A program made the position numbers and the translations under genes. Below the pieces are notes generated by a model, which worked only from the letters and a program-made list of their open reading frames with translations, searched no databases and was not told where the DNA came from. Below, one piece after another: positions 15,903-23,391 of a DNA stretch of 24,285 nucleotides; positions within the stretch are counted from its first letter, which is position 1, and every line of letters starts with the position of its first letter. The stretch lies in assembly GCA_035502655.1 (NCBI GenBank), contig DATJUF010000191.1, forward strand, positions 1 through 24,285. The letters are read 5' to 3'. This stretch comes from DATJUF01 sp035502655 (lineage in GTDB: Bacteria; Desulfobacterota; Binatia; Binatales; Binataceae).

Positions 15903-16160
15903 TTACCCAGCGCGAACCGCCAGGCGATCCATTAGCTCGTGCTCCGCGGCAAACCAATCCGCCAGATCGGCGCCATGCTTGCAGCCGCGCGCCAGGAATA
16001 ACTCGTAAGCGCGCACTCGCACTTCCTCTTCCGTCGGAAGGAAAACCGCTATCGGCGGCACCGCCACTGACTGCACCGCGGCAACTGAATCCGCATTGCC
16101 GTTGACCGACGTCTTGACCTTGCGAACCGTGGGCGCCTTGGTTTTTCTCTGCGTAGCCAT
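15903..16160 (-). CDS. DUF2934 domain protein
   Basis: This 85-residue protein matches the small DUF2934 family: EEEVRVRAYELFLARG, then ADLADWFAAEHEL (about residues 45-76). An N-terminal basic tail (MATQRKTKAPTVRKVK) and a linker precede the domain, typical for members of the family. GGAGG lies 7 nt before the ATG, which fixes the start. The function of the family is unknown, and the basic tail could bind nucleic acid. It lies 307 nt upstream of the phosphatase gene on the same strand, without evidence of cotranscription. A longer overlapping reading frame on the same strand (16275-15592) is rejected in its favour. Confidence 0.8.
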   Translation of the reverse strand: MATQRKTKAPTVRKVKTSVNGNADSVAAVQSVAVPPIAVFLPTEEEVRVRAYELFLARGCKHGADLADWFAAEHELMDRLAVRAG

Positions 16161-16313
16161 TCGTGAACCTCCACCTGCACCATCGGCCGGCTGTAAACTT
16201 CCGGCCAGAATTTCTTCCCCTTAGTAGTTGGCCATCGCACGCGTGACGATTCAAGTACCCCGCAGGTAATTTCATTACTCTATTACGGTCCGCGTCCGGT
16301 TTTTTCTAAACCC

Positions 16314-16344
16314 GTGGCGGACCCGCTGTTCGCGGGCCCGCCAC
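16314..16344 (-). terminator. Hairpin after the porin gene
   Basis: GTGGCGGACCCGC (16314-16326) faces GCGGGCCCGCCAC (16332-16344): 12 of 13 positions pair, with a 5-nt loop. It lies about 40 nt after the porin stop. The leftward transcript has no U tract next to the stem, so the efficiency is uncertain, but position and stability suit a terminator. Confidence 0.5.
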
Positions 16345-16383
16345 ACTGACTCGTTACTTCACTTCCTGCTACTAGCGATTCCC

Positions 16384-17913
16384 TTAAAAGTAATAGATCG
16401 CGTCTGCCATAAAGGTATCCTGCCCGGAGTACGTATGGGTCGGTAATCCGAGATTGACCGTGCTGGGAGGACCTTCTATTGGATCAGGTCCGAAGAACGG
16501 TTTCTCGTTCGACTGGTCGAGCCGATACTCAAACCGCGCCAGCAAGCCTGTCACCTTGGGTACCTTGTAGTTAATCGTCCCGGTGAATTCGCCCAGCGTT
16601 TGACGCAGGCCAGTGCGGGCGCCATCGCTGTCGCGGAACCATTCACCGCGCAAGGCGAACTCGATATTGCTGGTCCAGTCGTAAACCACGTAGCCGGCCG
16701 CGCCGGTCCAGCTAACCGAATGCGGTATGTTGATTGTACCGTTCGGTCCCGCCGTATAACCGGGCGCTGGCGAACAGAAGTTCACACTCGAGACACAGAA
16801 TTGATTACCCTGCTCGCTATACTGTGGTACCACCGAGACCGGTCCGCCCTCTTCCGCATACAGGTACTCGCCGATTAACTGGAGTCCCTGAATCGGAGTA
16901 TGCCACGTGGCGATCGGATCGATCGCCCACCGCTGCGTCCCACCCTCGTTGACCTGCTCGGGACCATAAATCCCGTTCAGCACCAGAGTAGTAGTTGAGG
17001 TCGGATTCAGCGACAACTCGCCTTCAACCGATGCCCCGTCGTTGTTATCCGCGATATCATCCCAGCCGTTGTTTACCCCCAGCGTCAGGCTGACATTCGA
17101 GTTGAACGCATAGATTGCCCGCAAACCTGTATGGGTCAGCGGTTCGCCCAGCGTAAACAACAATCCGCGCGACTCGTTGAAGTTTTGGTTGTTGTAAACT
17201 GGGATCACTTCCGCGCCCAACAAAGTCACGAAGCGGCCCAACTCCAGATTGATTCCCTGGCCGACCGGCACCGTATATGTCAGGTAAGCCTGCGTCGGAT
17301 CAAAGAACGAACTGCTGGTCGCAAACGAGTCCAGGCTATTGTTCGAGTAGCGCGTCGACGCCGCAATCGAATTTGCCACCTGGCCAAAATTCAAGTCAGT
17401 GACAAACCCTACACCGCCAGTGTCAGTGCGCGCGATATGCAGGTTGAACTGCTCGAGCTCAAAGCCGTTGGCATTTACGTCGAACGCGCGATACTGGTTG
17501 ACGCTGCCGCCCGACGAGCAGCAATTCAATCCGCCCTTGCTGCCACCATTCGTGTCCGGATGGTTAGTATTGTAGTTATACGATGTATCCACCAGCCCAT
17601 GAACCTGGATACCCAGATTGGTGCTGAGGTCGGTTTTCAGATCGCTCAGATCCTTCTCAACCGTACCTACGTGCTGGCCGATCGTCTGCGGCGGCGGAGT
17701 CTCAGGCACCGCCACTTTCTGCTGCTGCTTAATTTGGCCCAGCTCTCCCTTTAGTTCCTGGACCTCCTGCTGAAGTTCATTCACCTCATTCTGGAGGTCT
17801 GGCGTACCCGCATCCGCGGCCCATGATTCTGCAGCCGCACAGGTTAGCGCCACTCCCAACATCGCAGAAACTGTTAGCCGCAGAGCTAGCCGTTTCCTGC
17901 TTTCAAACCTCAT
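16384..17913 (-). CDS. Outer-membrane beta-barrel porin (BBP2-like)
   Basis: This 509-residue precursor has a signal peptide (about 1-32, cut after SWA) and a short coiled coil (about 38-66, repeats of Leu with Glu/Gln) that may reach through the periplasm. A long beta-rich barrel follows and ends in YYF, the Phe end recognised by the BAM machinery. The start of the barrel, GLVDTSYNYNTNHPD and then YRAFDVNANGFELEQFNLHIA, matches the putative beta-barrel porin-2 family. Four cysteines lie outside the signal peptide (131, 132, 373, 380), unusual for a porin. A GGGAGGGAGA stretch precedes the ATG. The permease gene lies 298 nt upstream, so a joint role in solute uptake is possible but not shown. 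Confidence 0.85.
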   Translation of the reverse strand: MRFESRKRLALRLTVSAMLGVALTCAAAESWAADAGTPDLQNEVNELQQEVQELKGELGQIKQQQKVAVPETPPPQTIGQHVGTVEKDLSDLKTDLSTNLGIQVHGLVDTSYNYNTNHPDTNGGSKGGLNCCSSGGSVNQYRAFDVNANGFELEQFNLHIARTDTGGVGFVTDLNFGQVANSIAASTRYSNNSLDSFATSSSFFDPTQAYLTYTVPVGQGINLELGRFVTLLGAEVIPVYNNQNFNESRGLLFTLGEPLTHTGLRAIYAFNSNVSLTLGVNNGWDDIADNNDGASVEGELSLNPTSTTTLVLNGIYGPEQVNEGGTQRWAIDPIATWHTPIQGLQLIGEYLYAEEGGPVSVVPQYSEQGNQFCVSSVNFCSPAPGYTAGPNGTINIPHSVSWTGAAGYVVYDWTSNIEFALRGEWFRDSDGARTGLRQTLGEFTGTINYKVPKVTGLLARFEYRLDQSNEKPFFGPDPIEGPPSTVNLGLPTHTYSGQDTFMADAIYYF

Positions 17914-18134
17914 TTGCTATTGTCTCCCTCCCGGCGATACTGCCACCGCCTCCTATGCCCCCTTGAACAAATGGTTGTTAGCTAGTTAGTGGTCTCTATC
18001 TCCCGTCCTCCTCTCCCGTTCCCATTTTCGATCAGCGGCGGAACGCAGATGATGCTGTTATCACGAGGCCAATGCGACTTTGGCGCCGATGACGTTATAT
18101 GCGGGTTCAATCCGTCGTTGCCTCTATCTGGGAA

Positions 18135-18168
18135 CAGGGAGAGCCCTTGCGACGAGGACTCTCCCCTG
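18135..18168 (-). terminator. Hairpin between the permease and porin genes
   Basis: CAGGGAGAGCC (18135-18145) pairs with GGACTCTCCCCTG (18156-18168) with one bulge and one mismatch. It lies 44 nt after the permease stop, and no U tract follows. The rest of the 298-nt gap (17914-18211) shows no gene and no confident promoter. Confidence 0.35.
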
Positions 18169-18211
18169 CCCTTCAAATCACAATTCCCAAATTGACTTTC
18201 TCTGCCACTAC

Positions 18212-19885
18212 TTATGCCGGCTTGCTGACCAGGACCGTGCTCTTGCCCCTCTTTCTCGAGTTGCGCGTGAAGTAGATCGCTCCGTAAATACCCCACACTA
18301 GCGACAGGATCACGGCAAAAATCGGTTCCTTCCAGCTCCCAAGTCCTTCAAGCGGTCCAATGATGTAAAACGCGAGACAGGCAAAATTCGCTAACGCTCC
18401 GAACACCGGCACCGCCACATGCTTTATTCCACTGAAGCTGTGATGTTCCCTGAAAGCCACTATGCAGATGATGTTGGTGAGGCCGTAGAGCACGAAAGTC
18501 CCGAAATTCGAGAGCAGCGTCACGAGCAAAAGACCATTCGGCAGCGACGATAACGTGGCGTTCGAGCCGAGCCCGAATGCGTACCAGATGTTATGCGGCA
18601 GCGTCGCCATCGTTTTATCATCAGGCGCCGAACCGCCGGTGAAAAATGTCAGTGCCGCGAACCCGCCAACCACTGCTGTGATCGTCGCCAGCGTCCAGAT
18701 TGCGCGATGGGGTGTCAGATTATTGCCGTGCAGCAAGCCGAAGTGTTCTGGCACTTCTTCGTCGCGGCCCATCGCATAGGTGACTCGTGCGCCTGTGTTG
18801 ATGCAGCTCAGCGTCGTACCTATCAGCGCGAGGAAAACCGTTACCGCTTCGATCAGCATGAAAGCCTGGCCGTGGCCGCCCAGCAGAGCATTGCCGATCA
18901 GCACCATCATGTCACCAATCGGAGCCGCGGAGCCTTTCGCCGCGCCCAAGCTATAGGCACTGCTCATGAAGTAATTCGCAGCAAAGTATTCGATTAGGTA
19001 GCAGAATAGGCCTTGGATCGTCAGCGACAGAATGACCGCGCGCGGAATATCGCGCTTGGGATTCTTCGCCTCTTCGCCCATCGCCGTGACCGACTCGAAG
19101 CCCACTAGCAGCAGGATCGCGATCGTCGCTTGCAGCATTGTCCAACTGATGTTGTGCGGCGAAACTACCGAAAGTGCGCTCGGATGAGATGGATTAGCGC
19201 CGGTCAAGCTGTAGTGCAGCGTCTGCGAGACCACATTGCCATTGGCGTCGAAGGCAAGGCCGGTCGAACCTTCGGGATGCCCTATCCGATAGGATATCGC
19301 CAGAGCTGCGAAGAATAGCAGAGCGGTGATTTGAATCGCGTTGATCGCGATATTGACCGAGGTCGCACCGTTCACGCCCTTAAACGCAATCCACGCCACC
19401 GCGTACGAGAAAATCACTGCGACCAGCGCCATGAATACAGGCCCGGGGATCGTTGCGTTCAGTGTGGTCGGCGCCAGCGTCCCGACGATGTATCCGACCA
19501 TGACGCCCATCGTTGCAACCATCACGGCCGGGTAGATCCAGTAGTACAGATGCGAAGCCCAGCCGATTACGAACTTGGCAATGCGCGCAAATTTATAGGC
19601 GCTCGTCGTGTTGAGGAAAGCTTGCTCAGCGAATAAATACGAACTGCCCGCGCCGGGATAGAGTTTCGCCAGTTCGGAGTAGGATAAGGCCGTTGCGTAC
19701 GCCAGCAAAAGTGCAACGACGATCCCTGCCCACATCGCCAATCCTGAAGGAAATACGTAGCCTGCCTGGATAACGAACGTTATCCAGAGGAATGCGCCCG
19801 GGGCGATCAGCGCCATCGCGTTGACCGTTACTCCGGTTAGCCCAAGAGTGGCTTGCATCTTGGGTTGTTCGGGTGAAGCCGCCAT
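18212..19885 (-). CDS. APC-superfamily amino-acid/amine permease
   Basis: This 557-residue inner-membrane protein has about 12 hydrophobic segments and the layout of the amino acid-polyamine-organocation family. The first segment carries NAMALIAPGAFLW, which corresponds to the unwound helix that binds the substrate amino group. A later loop holds VGFESVTAMGEEAKNPKRDIPRA (shown here only in part as GFESVTAMGEEAKNP), the family's most conserved signature. Then comes a transporter-typical GTTLSCINTGARVTYAMGRD region. A short glycine-rich loop of about 40 residues separates segments 6 and 7. AAGGAGG lies 4 nt before the ATG, a very strong RBS. The substrate cannot be read from sequence; an amino acid or amine is likely, given the nitrogen genes nearby. 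Confidence 0.9.
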   Translation of the reverse strand: MAASPEQPKMQATLGLTGVTVNAMALIAPGAFLWITFVIQAGYVFPSGLAMWAGIVVALLLAYATALSYSELAKLYPGAGSSYLFAEQAFLNTTSAYKFARIAKFVIGWASHLYYWIYPAVMVATMGVMVGYIVGTLAPTTLNATIPGPVFMALVAVIFSYAVAWIAFKGVNGATSVNIAINAIQITALLFFAALAISYRIGHPEGSTGLAFDANGNVVSQTLHYSLTGANPSHPSALSVVSPHNISWTMLQATIAILLLVGFESVTAMGEEAKNPKRDIPRAVILSLTIQGLFCYLIEYFAANYFMSSAYSLGAAKGSAAPIGDMMVLIGNALLGGHGQAFMLIEAVTVFLALIGTTLSCINTGARVTYAMGRDEEVPEHFGLLHGNNLTPHRAIWTLATITAVVGGFAALTFFTGGSAPDDKTMATLPHNIWYAFGLGSNATLSSLPNGLLLVTLLSNFGTFVLYGLTNIICIVAFREHHSFSGIKHVAVPVFGALANFACLAFYIIGPLEGLGSWKEPIFAVILSLVWGIYGAIYFTRNSRKRGKSTVLVSKPA

Positions 19886-19902
19886 TTTGCCTCCTTCGAA
19901 GG

Positions 19903-19916
19903 GCTCGTATACGAGC
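19903..19916. promoter_or_regulatory. 14-bp perfect palindrome upstream of the permease gene
   Basis: GCTCGTATACGAGC is fully symmetric and lies 17 nt before the permease ATG, just upstream of its Shine-Dalgarno. The core TCGTATACGA resembles operators of GntR-type regulators, which often centre on GTATAC. It could equally be an mRNA stem near the RBS. On the plus strand it is followed by TTTTTA, so it might also stop rightward transcripts. Confidence 0.45.
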
Positions 19917-20273
19917 TTTTTACGATCGCAAGCCTGTCGCCTCAGGCCAGCGCCGCGGGTCTAAGCAAGACGATTGCCATGAAAAAAGCGTTAAGAAATG
20001 AAAGTAAAAATCGCCTGTGGTGCTTATAAGACAGGCAGGCGCTCACTGATTGTGCGCTGCCTTTCGGCCGCCACTCGCTCTCAGCCCATCAGATGACTCA
20101 TCGCCTTGCCCGAATCGTTACCTGCCCAAATGTGAGCCGTGCTATATCAACCCCGCATGCGCGGCTCGTCAGTGCTCGCTGATGCCGCAGCGCGAATGAG
20201 GACCCAAAAGTCCGCCAACTCGAATCGAGGGTCCAGGCTACTGCGGGCCTGCACCGCTCAGCAGCAAAAGACA
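19917..20273. other. Divergent intergenic region between permease and cyclase genes
   Basis: No gene is supported. It should hold the promoters of both divergent units. GCCTGT (20013-20018) and ACAGGC (20031-20036) form a 6-bp dyad around TTATAA-like sequence. I could not settle on a -35/-10 pair. The last part may belong to the folded leader described next. Confidence 0.35.
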
Positions 20274-20334
20274 GGGTTCCCTTGCGGACCCGTGCGGCTG
20301 TGAATCTGCGAGCCAGCCGCCTAAGAATCTTAGG
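20274..20334 (+). promoter_or_regulatory. Structured leader element, copy A (candidate cis-regulatory RNA)
   Basis: Two stems lie directly before the first cyclase gene. Stem 1 is GGGTTC/GGACCC-like (20274-20279 with 20286-20291) around loop CCTTGC. Stem 2 is GCGGCTG (20294-20300) with CAGCCGC (20314-20320) around a 13-nt loop ending TCTGCGAGC. CCTAA and TTAGG (20320-20324, 20330-20334) form a third possible stem that ends at the strong RBS AGGAGGGG, 3-4 nt before the ATG. A related element lies at 22258-22348. I do not recognise a known riboswitch class. Confidence 0.5.
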
Positions 20335-20342
20335 AGGGGTCG

Positions 20343-21257
20343 ATGAGTACCCGGCTGACAGCCCAAGAAGTAAAGGGCGTCTTCGACAAAATCAGTAACT
20401 GGGGCAAATGGGGCAAGGAAGACGAACTCGGCGCCCTCAACTACATAACCCCGCACAAGCGCGCGGCTGCCGCGCGTCTCGCCCAGCGCGGTGAGACGGT
20501 TTCGCTGGCGCTGCCCCTGGCCACGCAAACGAGCCCGGAAAATCCGCAGCCGGTCCAGCATATGATGTTAAACGCCGGACCTCCCGGAGTTGCCGCGCTT
20601 GACTTCTTTTCCATCGCGCCACATGGGATGGCCCACACGCACCTGGACGCGCTTTGCCACGTTTTCTGGCAGGGCAAGATGTATAACGGCTTCAGCGAGC
20701 GCGAAGTCGGGCGCTTCGGCGCCCGCCGCTGCGCCATCGACATCACTCGCGACGGCATCGTCAGCCGCGGCGTCCTCCTCGATATTCCTAAGCTTAAAAA
20801 TGTCGAGTGGCTTGAACCCGGCGAGGCCATCGACGCTGACGACCTCGATGCCGCCGAAAAGCTCCATCACGTTACCGTCGGTGAAGGCGATGTCCTGCTA
20901 ATTCGCACCGGACGCCATCAGCGCCGCAAGGCCAAGGGTCCTTGGGACGCGCGCCGGGTGGGCTTGCCCGGTCTCGACGCCACCTGCCTCCAATGGCTTT
21001 CCGATCGCAAAATCGCCGTGCTCGGCTGCGATGCAGTCAGTGACGTCATCCCAAGCGCGTACGGCAACGAGATCGCGATGCCTATTCACGTCGGCACACT
21101 GGTAATCATGGGCATCCATCTGATCGACAACGCGGACTTTGATGCTCTCGCCAATACCGCCGCGCACAATGACCGCTACGAATTCCTCTTCACGATGGCG
21201 CCGTTGATTCTTGAACACGGCACCGCTTCGCCCGTGAATCCGCTCGCGGTCTTCTGA
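20343..21257 (+). CDS. Cyclase-family metal-dependent hydrolase, copy 1
   Basis: This 304-residue cytoplasmic protein belongs to the putative cyclase superfamily that includes kynurenine formamidase (KynB), whose members hydrolyse amides, esters or isatin-like rings with a divalent metal. The metal site is APHGMAHTHLDALCH (92-106), giving His100, Asp102 and His106 as ligands. GEGDVLLIRTGRH (about 179-191) and the end TASPVNPLAVF are typical of a large subgroup of soil bacteria. AGGAGGGG lies just before the ATG. A paralogue of the same layout follows after 66 nt. The true substrate is unknown, and I would not call it KynB. Confidence 0.88.
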   Translation: MSTRLTAQEVKGVFDKISNWGKWGKEDELGALNYITPHKRAAAARLAQRGETVSLALPLATQTSPENPQPVQHMMLNAGPPGVAALDFFSIAPHGMAHTHLDALCHVFWQGKMYNGFSEREVGRFGARRCAIDITRDGIVSRGVLLDIPKLKNVEWLEPGEAIDADDLDAAEKLHHVTVGEGDVLLIRTGRHQRRKAKGPWDARRVGLPGLDATCLQWLSDRKIAVLGCDAVSDVIPSAYGNEIAMPIHVGTLVIMGIHLIDNADFDALANTAAHNDRYEFLFTMAPLILEHGTASPVNPLAVF

Positions 21258-21323
21258 GGAATTCGCAACATTACGCCCTGAAACACGCGCCATGCGCCGT
21301 GCCGAATCAAGGAGAATAGTCTG

Positions 21324-22256
21324 ATGGCTAACCGTTTGAGTGAAAATGAAGTAATCGGTGTTTTCGAGAAAGTCAGCAATTGGGGCCGCTGGGGCAAGGA
21401 CGACCAGTGTGGTGCCTTGAACTTTATCACCGGCAAGCAGCGCGCTGCCGCCGCGAAGCTCGTGCAGAACGGCGCGATCGTCTCGCTCGCCCAGCCTCTG
21501 GCGACCGTTCCCGGACCCGACAATCCGACGCCCGTCACCCATTTAGTGGCGCAATCCGGTTACGACGCCCACGATCAGTTGCCCCTGCCCTACGCCGCCG
21601 ATTATTTCGCAATCGCGCCCCACGGCCTCGCTAATACTCATCTTGACGCGCTCTGCCACGTTTTCTGGGAGGGCAAGATGTATAATGGCTTCCCTGCCAG
21701 CGAAGTTGGCTCCCATGGCGCTCGCAAATGTGCCATCGATGTAGCTGCCGACGGCGTCATTTCGCGCGGTGTATTGCTTGATATTCCCAAAATCAAAAAG
21801 CAGGAATGGCTCGAACCTGGCGCCCATATCTTCCCCGAAGATCTCGAGGCCGCCGAAAAGGACCACGGCGTAAAGGTTGACGAAGGCGATGTCCTCCTCA
21901 TTCGTACTGGCCGTCACGCGCGGCGCAAGAGCAAGGGACCATGGGAAGCAATGAATGAAGGCCTCGCCGGCCTCGACGCCTCATGCCTGCCGTGGCTGCA
22001 CGAGCGCCGTGTCGCGGTCCTCGGATGTGACGGTGTCAGCGACGCGATTCCCAGCGGCTATGGCAAGAACCTCGCGATGCCAATCCATTCCTGCGTGCTG
22101 GTCAAGATGGGCCTGCACCTGATCGATAACGCCGATCTTGACCCGCTGGCCGCCGCTTGCGTCAAGTACGGCCGCTACGCCTTCCAATTCGTGATGGCGC
22201 CATTGATCCTGCGCCGCGGCACCGCCTCTCCGGTGAATCCGCTCGCGCTTTTTTAA
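21324..22256 (+). CDS. Cyclase-family metal-dependent hydrolase, copy 2
   Basis: This 310-residue paralogue of the preceding gene aligns with it end to end: SNWGRWGKDDQCGALN near the start, metal motif APHGLANTHLDALCH (98-112), GKMYNGF after it, and the end TASPVNPLALF. The main difference is a longer segment at about 75-95 before the metal motif, where the substrate pocket entrance may lie, so the two may differ in substrate or pair as a hetero-oligomer. AAGGAGA lies 8-9 nt before the ATG. It is cotranscribed with copy 1 and followed directly by leader element B. Confidence 0.88.
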   Translation: MANRLSENEVIGVFEKVSNWGRWGKDDQCGALNFITGKQRAAAAKLVQNGAIVSLAQPLATVPGPDNPTPVTHLVAQSGYDAHDQLPLPYAADYFAIAPHGLANTHLDALCHVFWEGKMYNGFPASEVGSHGARKCAIDVAADGVISRGVLLDIPKIKKQEWLEPGAHIFPEDLEAAEKDHGVKVDEGDVLLIRTGRHARRKSKGPWEAMNEGLAGLDASCLPWLHERRVAVLGCDGVSDAIPSGYGKNLAMPIHSCVLVKMGLHLIDNADLDPLAAACVKYGRYAFQFVMAPLILRRGTASPVNPLALF

Positions 22257-22257
22257 G

Positions 22258-22348
22258 ACGGGGTTTGCTTGCGAACCCCGTAAGCTAGGCCGAAACCGTG
22301 AGGCGGTGCAGACGCGGGTCTGCGAGCCGGCTGCATAGGACTCTGAGG
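22258..22348 (+). promoter_or_regulatory. Structured leader element, copy B (candidate cis-regulatory RNA)
   Basis: Two nt after the copy 2 stop codon, ACGGGGTTTGC (22258-22268) pairs with GCGAACCCCGT (22271-22281), one pair being G-U. After a 27-nt insert with a small ACCG/CGGT hairpin, stem 2 follows: GCAGACG (22308-22314) with CGGCTGC (22328-22334), 6 of 7 pairs, around a loop ending TCTGCGAGC. The 43-nt block 22306-22348 matches 20292-20334 at 31 positions. It precedes the TauE/SafE-type gene by about 120 nt. The first stem could also serve as terminator of the cyclase genes. Confidence 0.5.
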
Positions 22349-22469
22349 TCGGGAGCAGTCATACTCGACGCGGCCAAATGACGCGGGAGACTAATTCCAC
22401 ACCGATCCTCGCCGCATCATCTGCTAGATTCAGCTAGATCAATTACGCAGATGGTGACGGCGAGGACGC

Positions 22470-23354
22470 GTGCTTCATTACTGGTTTCTGCTCCCGGTCG
22501 GAATTCTGATCGCTACTCTCGTGATGTCCTCGGGCGTCTCCGGCGCGACCCTGTGGGTCCCGGTCTATTTCTTATGGCTGCACTTTGATATCTCACTAGC
22601 CTTTTGGCTCGGGCTTCTGACTGTCCTGTTCGGCAAAGGCAGTGGCGTTTATCGCAACTGGCGTGACGGCAGTTATGTCAGTCCCTTGATCATCCGGTAT
22701 TTGGCCGTGATGGTTCCCGCGGCGATTTTGGGCGCTCTGCTTGAACCTTATTTGCCCGAACGAATTTTGGTCATCGGCTTCGGGATTTTCGTCCTGATTA
22801 ACGGCTTTATAATCGGCTGGCGCACCCTGCGTAACCGGTATACGTCAATAAGCCACGAAAAAATCTCATGGATCGCGGCAATTATTGGCGGACTGCTTAC
22901 CGGCCTTATTTCGATCGGCGGCGGCATCATGACGCTGCCCTCGATTTTGACCTATCGCTCAGCCCTGCGCCCAGGCTATGCCGTCGGCACTGTTACCATA
23001 ATTATCTTTTTTACCAGCGTCGCCGCCGAGTTGGGCAGGATGCAACCGTTGTTTATTCACCAGCTTGCAACGGAGTTGCCTGCTATCGGCGCTGTCATGC
23101 TTTGGGCCGCACCCGGAGTGATAATCGGCGGCCAGTTAGGTCCTCGCCTCGCGCAGATAATGCCCTCGCCACGGCACGCCCGTTTGTACTTCTCCGCAGT
23201 CTTGCTTCTGGTTGGGATCCTTACGCTTGCACGCGGCGGAAGTATCAAGTCAGTAGAAGCGCGCATAGGCCTGTTGTCACCGGCAACATCCGCGCACGTC
23301 AAAAGCGTAACCTACATATCGGGAAGCGATTTTCATCGCGGCCGGCTGCAATGA
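22470..23354 (+). CDS. TauE/SafE-family membrane permease
   Basis: This 294-residue inner-membrane protein has about eight hydrophobic segments in two halves. The first carries SSGVSGATLWVPVYF and the second IGGLLTGLISIGGGIMTLP, the paired Gly-rich re-entrant motifs of the TauE/SafE (sulfite/sulfoacetate exporter-like) family. The GTG start at 22470 has GAGG 4 nt upstream; a nearby ATG at 22451 is out of frame. The last 40 residues are polar and poorly conserved in appearance. It follows leader B and meets the next gene tail to tail across 37 nt. The substrate is probably an organic or sulfur-containing anion, but this is not visible. Confidence 0.82.
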   Translation: MLHYWFLLPVGILIATLVMSSGVSGATLWVPVYFLWLHFDISLAFWLGLLTVLFGKGSGVYRNWRDGSYVSPLIIRYLAVMVPAAILGALLEPYLPERILVIGFGIFVLINGFIIGWRTLRNRYTSISHEKISWIAAIIGGLLTGLISIGGGIMTLPSILTYRSALRPGYAVGTVTIIIFFTSVAAELGRMQPLFIHQLATELPAIGAVMLWAAPGVIIGGQLGPRLAQIMPSPRHARLYFSAVLLLVGILTLARGGSIKSVEARIGLLSPATSAHVKSVTYISGSDFHRGRLQ

Positions 23355-23391
23355 ACCGCGTATCACTTGCCGATGCGGGACCGGCGGCATC

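Noticed and set aside
15592..16275. Long minus-strand open frame ending on the phosphatase start with a 4-nt overlap.
   Set aside because: Its first part overlaps the well-supported DUF2934 gene in another frame, its composition (Gly/Ser/Arg/Trp/Cys-rich, no family match) looks like a shadow, and no usable start lies in the part that does not overlap.
20229..20342. Possible cobalamin riboswitch upstream of the cyclase genes, suggested by GCGAGCCAG.
   Set aside because: The B12 box continuation (GAGACCTGCC-type) and the conserved core of that class are missing, and the downstream genes have no link to cobalamin.
20238..20561. Minus-strand open frame across the cyclase leader and start.
   Set aside because: It is antisense to the cyclase gene and mirrors its codon pattern. 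The region upstream is better explained as a folded leader.
22378..22439. An 18-19 codon open frame between leader B and the TauE-type gene.
   Set aside because: No convincing RBS and too short to separate from chance. It was not reported as a leader peptide.
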